A DNA stretch of 6,230 nt from positions 1-6,230 of the forward strand of contig PLIQ01000288.1 in the NCBI GenBank assembly GCA_003140115.1. The letters are read 5' to 3'. Position 1 is the first letter of the stretch. Every line of letters starts with the position of its first letter. The position numbers and the translations under genes were made by a program. The notes under the pieces were generated by a model, which was not told the DNA's origin, did not search any database, and saw only the letters and a program-made list of their open reading frames with translations. The stretch comes from Actinomycetota bacterium. GTDB lineage: Bacteria > Actinomycetota > Actinomycetes > Streptosporangiales > Streptosporangiaceae. Positions 1 through 5,282 of this stretch are shown piece after piece.

Positions 1-872
1 ACCAGCCGGCCGGGCAGCTGACGTTTGAGCGGGTCACTGACCGCCATGTAGCCCGCGTGCGGCCCGCCGAAGAACAGGGGCACACCGAACCGCTGGCTCG
101 AACCCACCGCGATATCCGCGCCCATCTCGCCGGGCGGCCTGAGCAGGGTCAGCGCGAGCAGGTCGGCGGCCACCGCGGCCACCGCGCCGCGGGCGTGCGC
201 TGCCTCGATCAGCGGCTCCAGGTCGCGGACGACGCCCGACGCCCCCGGGAACTGCAACAGGACGCCGAACAGGTCGTCCTGCCGGGCGATGACCTCGGCG
301 GTCACCGCTTCGACGACCAGGTGGATGCCGAGCGGCTCGGCCCGGGTGCGCAGCACGGCGAGTGTCTGCGGCAGGCAGTCGGCGTCGGCGAGGAATACAT
401 GTCCGTTGCGCACCGCCCGGCGGGCCAGCGTCATGGCCTCCACCGCGGCGGTCGCCTCGTCCAGCAGCGAGGCACCGGCCCAGGGCAGCGCGGTGAGGTC
501 GGAGATCATGGTCTGGAAGTTCAGCAGCGCCTCGAGCCGGCCCTGGGAGATCTCGGGCTGGTAGGGGGTGTACGCCGTGTACCAGGCCGGGTTCTCCAGC
601 ACGTTGCGGCGGATGACCGCCGGCGTCACCGTGTCGTAGTAGCCCAGGCCGATCATCGAGGTCAGCACCTGGTTCCGGCTGGCCATCCGGCGCAGCTCGG
701 CCTGGGCCTCGGTCTCGGTCAGCGGGGGCGGCAGGGTGAGCTCGACCGGCTGGGCGTCTTCGGGCAGGGCGGCACGGATAAGTTCGTCGAGCGATGAATA
801 GCCGAGGCTGGCCAGCATGTGTCGCTGGGCCACCTCGTCCGGCCCGATGTGGCGTGCGGCGAAATCTGTCAT
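1..872 (-). CDS. gcvP: Glycine dehydrogenase (aminomethyl-transferring), P-protein of the glycine cleavage system, N-terminal part
   Basis: P-protein is the PLP-dependent cytosolic enzyme that decarboxylates glycine and passes the aminomethyl group to the lipoyl arm of GcvH. The visible 290 codons read as a classic P-protein N-terminal domain: RHIGPD near residue 7, ASRN (64-67), MIGLGYYDT (73-81), [20 protein letters not shown] (93-112), [10 protein letters not shown] (134-143), the [11 protein letters not shown] stretch (234-244) and [18 protein letters not shown] (258-275). The usual length is about 950 residues, so roughly two thirds, including the PLP-lysine half, lies beyond position 1. 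The frame is intact to the window edge. The ATG at 872-870 is preceded by GGGGAGG with a 5-nt spacer and matches the usual family start. The leader carries a glycine riboswitch, so expression is expected to respond to glycine. Identification is firm; only the truncation by the window is notable. Confidence 0.97.
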   Translation of the reverse strand, partial: MTDFAARHIGPDEVAQRHMLASLGYSSLDELIRAALPEDAQPVELTLPPPLTETEAQAELRRMASRNQVLTSMIGLGYYDTVTPAVIRRNVLENPAWYTAYTPYQPEISQGRLEALLNFQTMISDLTALPWAGASLLDEATAAVEAMTLARRAVRNGHVFLADADCLPQTLAVLRTRAEPLGIHLVVEAVTAEVIARQDDLFGVLLQFPGASGVVRDLEPLIEAAHARGAVAAVAADLLALTLLRPPGEMGADIAVGSSQRFGVPLFFGGPHAGYMAVSDPLKRQLPGRL

Positions 873-911
873 TGGAGCCTCCCCGGACGGCACGGTCGCT
901 GGCTCCCCGTC
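873..911 (-). promoter_or_regulatory. gcvP ribosome binding site with possible masking hairpin (riboswitch expression platform)
   Basis: The Shine-Dalgarno GGGGAGG (884-878) sits 5 nt before the gcvP ATG. On the transcript, GGAGCC (906-901) is perfectly complementary to GGCUCC (879-874), which includes the last two bases of the Shine-Dalgarno, so this 6-bp GC-rich hairpin could hide the start region. A competing pairing, GACGG (911-907) with CCGUC (890-886), would leave the Shine-Dalgarno free. The two cannot form together without a pseudoknot. The complementarity is seen directly; a switching role is inferred. I see no U-tract, which argues for control of translation rather than intrinsic termination. 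Confidence 0.4.
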
Positions 912-914
912 TGT

Positions 915-1039
915 CACCGGCCCTGCGAGGCAGCGCCTGCTTCAGAGATGCCTATCCCGCCCGGTTCGTGTGCCTGAGAGGTTCCGGGGATGTTGCCCCT
1001 TCGGCGCCCGCACTTACTCGGGATCTCTCCCGGCCGGTG
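915..1039 (-). promoter_or_regulatory. Glycine riboswitch (gcvT element), single aptamer
   Basis: Read on the minus strand, the leader of gcvP has the conserved gcvT-element blocks in order: GGGAGAG (1031-1025), a CCCG/CGGG hairpin, GCGCCGAAGGGGCAA (1007-993), CCUCUCAGGCAC (981-970), GAACCGG (967-961), then a short AUCUCUGAAGC segment (about 949-939) resembling the ghost-aptamer or linker part of such elements. A perfect 8-bp stem, CACCGGCC (1039-1032) with GGCCGGUG (922-915), encloses the whole unit. Only one full aptamer core is visible, not the tandem pair seen in Bacillus and Vibrio. Single-aptamer glycine riboswitches upstream of gcvP are known in Streptomyces, where they activate the glycine cleavage system. 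Position and sequence make the call strong; exact boundaries are approximate. Confidence 0.9.
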
Positions 1040-1048
1040 TCATCAGCA

Positions 1049-1060
1049 GTTCAGATCCTA
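1049..1060 (-). promoter_or_regulatory. Candidate -10 element and transcription start for gcvP
   Basis: TAGGAT at 1060-1055 fits the common actinomycete -10 pattern. Its expected start point (about 1051-1049) lies about 10 nt ahead of the outer riboswitch stem, which is the right place for a riboswitch leader promoter. No convincing -35 hexamer is seen at 16 to 19 nt upstream, so the call rests on the -10 box and position only. Confidence 0.35.
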
Positions 1061-1100
1061 CCCGAGCAGGACCAGATAGTGGGACACGACCCGCGAGTGC

Positions 1101-2354
1101 CTACCGGCCCGGGCGGCCGCCTGCGGAGCCCAAGCCGAGCACGGCGGCTATCTCATCGACCGCCCACTGGCAGGCGGCCGACCGGAATCCGGTGTGCCGG
1201 GCGAACGACCTGGCCACCTTGTCGCGCACGGTGGCAGAATCCATGCCGTTCGCCACGTAATAGCCGAGCGCCTCGGCCACGCCCTCCTCGGCCGCGGCGA
1301 CGAGCACTTTGGTCTCCCGCGGCATGTCGGGCAGCAGGTCCCGGAGCGCCGTCGACATCGCCTGTGCGCTGGACAGGGCCGCGACGCCCCGGTCCGGATC
1401 CGAGACGATGGCGCGCAGCGCGGTCCGGGCCCGGCCGCCAGGGTCGCTGTCCCAGAGCGGGCCGGCCACCGGAACCGGGATGCTCGGCGGGCCGGGATCG
1501 GAGGTGGCGGCCAGAATGGCCTCGGCCAGCTCGCCGGCGGTGCCGTACCGGTCAGCCGGCTCCTTGGCCAGCCCGCGCGCTACGACCTGGTCGACCGCGG
1601 CGGGCAGGCCGGGCCGCAGCGTACTGGGCGCGGGCGGCACGGCGTTGAGCTGTGCCCACATGATTTCCACCATCTCCCCGCCGAAGGGGGCGCGCCCGGT
1701 CAGGCACTCATACAGCACACAGGCCAGCGAGTACACATCGGCGTGGCGGTCACCGGGTGACCCGGCGAAGCGCTCCGGCGCCATGTAGGCCATGGTGCCG
1801 ATGGTGCGGCTGCTGGTGGACAGGTTGCTGCTTTTGATGGCGCGGGCAATCCCGAAGTCGATCAGGTAGGCGAACGGCATGCTCTGGCCGTGGCCGGTGA
1901 TCAGTATGTTGGACGGCTTGACGTCCCGGTGGATGAGGCCGTCGGCGTGCGCGGCGTCCAGCGCCGAGGCGACCTGGGCCGTGATCCAGGCGGCGGCCGC
2001 CGGCGGCATCGGCCCGTCCCGCTCCAGCAGGGTGGCCAGGTCGATCCCGTCCACCAGCCGCATGTCGATGAACAGCTGACCATCGATCTGGCCGTAATCG
2101 TGGATGGGAATGATGTGCGGCTCGCTGAGTCGCGCGGCGCGTTTGGACTCGCGGCGGAACCGGTCCTGGAACGCGCGGTCCACGGCGAGTTCGGGGATCA
2201 GCACCTTGAGCGCCACGGTGCGCCCCTTGACCGTGTCGAACGCCCGGTAGACCACGCCCATGCCTCCCCGGCCCAGCTCGCCGGTCAGGATGTACGGCCC
2301 GAATCGCAGCCCGGCCGGCTCGCTGATCAGCTCTGAAGTCATTGCCGTTTCCAT
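1101..2354 (-). CDS. Cytosolic Hanks-type Ser/Thr protein kinase with C-terminal helical module
   Basis: This 417-residue protein has a complete eukaryotic-like kinase domain at about 20-282. Seen motifs are the Gly loop GRGGMG (28-33), VALK with Lys50, the helix C Glu69, HRDVKPSN with catalytic Asp144 and Asn149, DFG (166-168), an activation segment with Thr180, Thr184 and Thr187, and APE (192-194). It is therefore expected to be active and to autophosphorylate. After a short Pro-rich linker (about 287-299), residues 303-409 form an Ala-rich, probably helical domain including LRDLLPDMPRE and CQWAVDEIAAVLGL. No transmembrane helix or PASTA repeat follows, unlike PknB-type receptor kinases. 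The start is uncertain: the first ATG (2354) has a weak GGTGG 6 nt upstream, while an in-frame ATG at 2342 has GGA 7 nt upstream; both leave the kinase domain whole. It lies 39 nt after the neighbouring kinase gene, probably in the same operon. Substrates are unknown; the FHA protein and antiporter encoded upstream are natural candidates by context. Confidence 0.96.
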   Translation of the reverse strand: METAMTSELISEPAGLRFGPYILTGELGRGGMGVVYRAFDTVKGRTVALKVLIPELAVDRAFQDRFRRESKRAARLSEPHIIPIHDYGQIDGQLFIDMRLVDGIDLATLLERDGPMPPAAAAWITAQVASALDAAHADGLIHRDVKPSNILITGHGQSMPFAYLIDFGIARAIKSSNLSTSSRTIGTMAYMAPERFAGSPGDRHADVYSLACVLYECLTGRAPFGGEMVEIMWAQLNAVPPAPSTLRPGLPAAVDQVVARGLAKEPADRYGTAGELAEAILAATSDPGPPSIPVPVAGPLWDSDPGGRARTALRAIVSDPDRGVAALSSAQAMSTALRDLLPDMPRETKVLVAAAEEGVAEALGYYVANGMDSATVRDKVARSFARHTGFRSAACQWAVDEIAAVLGLGSAGGRPGR

Positions 2355-2362
2355 CCTGGGCC

Positions 2363-2376
2363 ACCGGGCGCCCGGT
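2363..2376. repeat. Perfect 14-nt palindrome between the two kinase genes
   Basis: ACCGGGCGCCCGGT is its own reverse complement. On the transcript it can fold as a 5-bp ACCGG/CCGGU stem with a GCGC loop. Its 3' half overlaps the GGTGG (2365-2361) that would serve as ribosome binding site for the first ATG of the downstream kinase. It may damp translation of that kinase, or may simply reflect high GC content. Confidence 0.45.
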
Positions 2377-2393
2377 CAGGTCCCCCTTGCGGG

Positions 2394-3218
2394 CTAGTCA
2401 GCGGCGGGCGCTAGGGCGAGTTCCTCGATCCGCTCGGCGAACTGCAGGGCCGTCGCCGGCCGCTCCGCGGGGTTGGCGGCGATGGCCCAGGCGATGACCT
2501 CCCCGATGTCCGGGTCCACGCGGGCGGAGATGGTGGGCGGCTGGGAGATGACGCGGCGCATGGCCAGGAGCGGGTCGTCGTCGGACAGCGGGCCGTACAG
2601 GCCCTCGCCGGCCACGGCGTAGTGCAAGGTCGCGCCCAGCGAGAACACGTCACTGGCCCGCGACGGGCGGTCGCCGCGGATCAGGGCCGGGTCGAGGTAG
2701 CCGATATCGCCCGCTGGCCCCATTCTCGTGATCGTGATGCCCGGCCGCAGCACGTGGCTGAGGCCCAGATCGGCGAGCTTGGCCCCGCCCGGGTAGAGCA
2801 GGACATTGCCCGGCTTGATGTCACGGTGGGCGATGCCGGCTTCGTGCAGGGCGTGCGTGGCGCGGGACGCGTGCGCCATAGCCTGCAGGGCGCTGGCCCG
2901 GCTGAGCGGCTCGGCAGGCACGGCCACCGAGCCGCCCGGCAGGTACTCCATCGAGTAGTAGACTTCCTCGCCCTGCTGGCCCGCGTCGTACAGGGTGACC
3001 AGGTACGGCGAGCTGACCGCCGCGAAGGCCGCGAGCTCGCGGTGGGCCCACCTGAACACGTCCTGGCTGCTGCCGCCGGACAGCACCTTCACCGCCACGA
3101 ACTCGGCCGGAACCGGCAGCCGCTGGGGCGGATGGGCGAGGTAGAACACCCCGTGGCTGCCGGCGCCGAGCCGACGGAGGAACTTATAGTCAGCGATACC
3201 GTCGCGTTCGTCGGTCAT
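2394..3218 (-). CDS. Compact Ser/Thr protein kinase (kinase domain only)
   Basis: The 274 residues are essentially one Hanks-type kinase domain (about 10-265), with no membrane segment or extra domain. Motifs seen: Gly loop GAGSHG (18-23), VAVK with Lys44, helix C Glu61, HRDIKPGN with catalytic Asp133, Lys135 and Asn138, and the conserved late Arg253 (NPAERP). Two positions deviate: the Mg-binding motif is DLG (150-152), a frequent conservative variant, and the APE position reads LDPA (175-178), so the Glu that normally salt-bridges to the late Arg is missing. Catalytic residues are retained, so activity is plausible. The start codon overlaps the stop of the antiporter gene in ATGA (3218-3215), with AGGAAGG about 11 nt upstream inside the antiporter gene; this implies translational coupling. 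Being coupled to the transporter, it is the likelier partner for regulating it; this is inference. Confidence 0.95.
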   Translation of the reverse strand: MTDERDGIADYKFLRRLGAGSHGVFYLAHPPQRLPVPAEFVAVKVLSGGSSQDVFRWAHRELAAFAAVSSPYLVTLYDAGQQGEEVYYSMEYLPGGSVAVPAEPLSRASALQAMAHASRATHALHEAGIAHRDIKPGNVLLYPGGAKLADLGLSHVLRPGITITRMGPAGDIGYLDPALIRGDRPSRASDVFSLGATLHYAVAGEGLYGPLSDDDPLLAMRRVISQPPTISARVDPDIGEVIAWAIAANPAERPATALQFAERIEELALAPAAD

Positions 3219-5254
3219 GGTGATGGCTGCCTTCCTGGCTCCAGCGCCCCTGGCCCTATGACAGGGACCGGAGCCGCGATTTCGGGGCGGGCCTCGATGT
3301 CCTCGGTGCTGCCCGCCCGCACGGTGAGGTGCGCTTCGGTGGCGACGGCCGTGGCGCCATCGTCGCCGACGACGAGCAGCGCGCCCTCCGGCGGCGGGCC
3401 GCTGCTGGCCTGGATGCCCCGGTGGGTGAGGTCCGCGACGCCGCTGCGGCTGCGTCGGCCGTCGGCGCCGACGAGCACGAGCGGCAGGTGCCGGGCCGCG
3501 GCGAGCTGGGTGGCCACATTCAGGGCCGCGGCGGCGTCGCCGCCGCCGTGGCCGGCGTAGACCGCCACGGCGCTCGGCGCTTCCGGCACGGGTCCGGACG
3601 CCGTGACCAGACGCGTCCGGTGGTCGGCCCGGATGGCCGTGTACGCCTGGTCCTCGTACGCGTCGTGACGGGAGTCGAGCACGATGGTGTCGGGCTCGGC
3701 GGCCTCCACGTAGGCCGACAGCTCGCCGGCTACGTCGTCGCTGAAGCGTGAGAGCACGGTCGCCGGAGCGCCGCGCCCCGTCGCCCGCTCGGCGAGCGCG
3801 TGCAGCTGGCCCATGACCAGGGTCATCTGCAGCAGTTCGCCGCCCAGGCCGCCGCCGACCTGCAGCCGCTTCTCGGCTCGGAGCGAGACCAGGTGGGCCA
3901 AGGCCAGCTCACTGCCGGGCCGGGTGGCGGCCAGGTCGGCGCCGATGTCGACCAGCGGTCCAGCGGTCTCCGGCCGGTCGATGAGGACCAGGATCCGGTA
4001 CGCCGCGCCGCCGGCGAGCTGCGCCCGGTCCGCGGCGGCCAGGTCACGCTGCATGACCCGGTCCGGGTAGATGACCTTGAGCAGCGGCCCGCTCATCGCG
4101 GTGGTGACCAGCGCCATGACCACCATCAGGGCGTACAGCGGCTTGGTCAGGATATGCAGCTGGAGCCCGACGCCCAAGATGACTATTTCGGTCAGGCCCC
4201 GGGTGTTCATCAGGGTGGCGATCACGCCGGCGTTGCGGCCGTGGACCCCGGTGAACAGGGCGCCGAGGTAGGCGCCGACCAGCTTCCCGACGATCGCGAC
4301 GACCAGGATCGCGCCGAGTTCCTCCAGCCCGGAGCTCCCGATCGTGGACAGGTTGATGCTCAGCCCGGACACCACGAAATAGATCGGCAGCAGCACCATG
4401 ACGCTGATTTCCTCAACTCGCCCGAGGATCTCCTCGCGCAGCCCCAGGACGTTCTGGCGCGGCATGATGACGCCGAACAGGAAGGCACCGAAGATGAAGT
4501 GCAGGCCCATCCAGTTGGTGGCGGCGGCGGACAGCAGGAGCCCGGCCAGCACGGTGGCCAGGACGTTCGGGCTGAGTCGGCCGGCTTGCAGGTAGAACCG
4601 GGACAGTCGGCGCAGCAGCGGCCGGACGACAGCGAACATTACGGCCGCGTACGGGATTGCGAGCAGCACCTTCCATTGCGCGCTGCTTCCGGCCAGGCCC
4701 ACCACCACGGCCAGCATCGTCCAGGCCAGCACGTCCGCGATCGCCGCGCTGGCCAGCGCGATCCCGCCGATCCGGGTGCGGTGCAGGCCCCGGTCGGTGA
4801 GGATGCGGGCCAGGACGGGGAACGCGGTGGCCGCCATCGCGGTGCCGATGAACAGCGCGAAGGTGGACACGTGGTGCAGGTGGTGGCGGTGGGCCAGCCA
4901 TACGCCCAGGCCGGTGCCCAGGCCCAAGGGCAGGATGAACGAGCCGAGGGACACGCCCACCGCGACGCGCTCGCGGCCGCGGATAAGGCGCAGGTCCACC
5001 TCATACCCGACCACGAACATGAACAGGACCAGGCCGAGGTCGGCCAGTGCGGTCAACGGCGAGATCATGCCGGCCGGGAACAGGGTCTTAGTGATGGCCC
5101 CGTGGAAGAACGTGGGTCCGAGCAGGATCCCGGCCAGGATCTCACCCAGCACCGGGGGCTGGCCCAGGAGCTTGGCCGCAGTGCCGAGCAGGCGGGCGGC
5201 GATGATGATGAACGCCACGTCCGCCAGCAGGAGCTGCACATTACTGAGGCTCAT
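3215..5254 (-). CDS. CPA2-family cation/proton antiporter with CHX-like cytosolic regulatory domains
   Basis: The 679-residue membrane protein exchanges protons for K+ or Na+ (specificity not readable). Residues 1-395 are a Na+/H+ exchanger domain with about 12-13 hydrophobic segments. Family landmarks are GQPPVLGEILAGILLGPT (31-48), FMFVVGYEVDL (78-88), ATAFPVLARIL (142-152), ASAAIADVLAW (168-178) with the likely ion-site Asp174, FIFGAFLFGVIMPR (253-266) and NTRGLTEIVIL (350-360). Residues 418-679 are cytosolic and look like two USP-type alpha/beta halves: YRILVLIDRPE starts the first, and AVYAGHGGGDAAAALNVATQLA (in part, from 563) starts the second, echoing the FGGxDDREAL motif of plant CHX exchangers. 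There is no Kef-type RCK/TrkA-N domain. A His cluster, AHRHHLHHVS, lies at 121-130. The ATG at 5254 follows GGGGGGTGG (5266-5258). The gene lies 28 nt after the FHA gene, and its stop overlaps the next kinase start by ATGA. Family call is strong; the CHX-like assignment of the tail is from motif resemblance. Confidence 0.94.
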   Translation of the reverse strand: MSLSNVQLLLADVAFIIIAARLLGTAAKLLGQPPVLGEILAGILLGPTFFHGAITKTLFPAGMISPLTALADLGLVLFMFVVGYEVDLRLIRGRERVAVGVSLGSFILPLGLGTGLGVWLAHRHHLHHVSTFALFIGTAMAATAFPVLARILTDRGLHRTRIGGIALASAAIADVLAWTMLAVVVGLAGSSAQWKVLLAIPYAAVMFAVVRPLLRRLSRFYLQAGRLSPNVLATVLAGLLLSAAATNWMGLHFIFGAFLFGVIMPRQNVLGLREEILGRVEEISVMVLLPIYFVVSGLSINLSTIGSSGLEELGAILVVAIVGKLVGAYLGALFTGVHGRNAGVIATLMNTRGLTEIVILGVGLQLHILTKPLYALMVVMALVTTAMSGPLLKVIYPDRVMQRDLAAADRAQLAGGAAYRILVLIDRPETAGPLVDIGADLAATRPGSELALAHLVSLRAEKRLQVGGGLGGELLQMTLVMGQLHALAERATGRGAPATVLSRFSDDVAGELSAYVEAAEPDTIVLDSRHDAYEDQAYTAIRADHRTRLVTASGPVPEAPSAVAVYAGHGGGDAAAALNVATQLAAARHLPLVLVGADGRRSRSGVADLTHRGIQASSGPPPEGALLVVGDDGATAVATEAHLTVRAGSTEDIEARPEIAAPVPVIGPGALEPGRQPSP

Positions 5255-5282
5255 GATCCACCCCCCGCCTCGATCAGGTCAT

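Noticed and set aside
57..797. Plus-strand open frame of 246 codons
   Set aside because: It is the antisense shadow of gcvP, whose minus-strand reading is unmistakable.
1112..1121. GGCGGCCGCC palindrome near the end of the second kinase as a terminator
   Set aside because: It lies inside the coding region, has no loop of its own and is not followed by a U-tract.
794..1648. Plus-strand open frame of 284 codons spanning the riboswitch and kinase end
   Set aside because: Its Arg/Pro/Ala-rich product has no family features and it lies across a clear riboswitch and a clear kinase gene on the other strand.
2622..3560. Plus-strand open frame of 312 codons
   Set aside because: It is antisense to the first kinase and the antiporter tail, with low-complexity composition.
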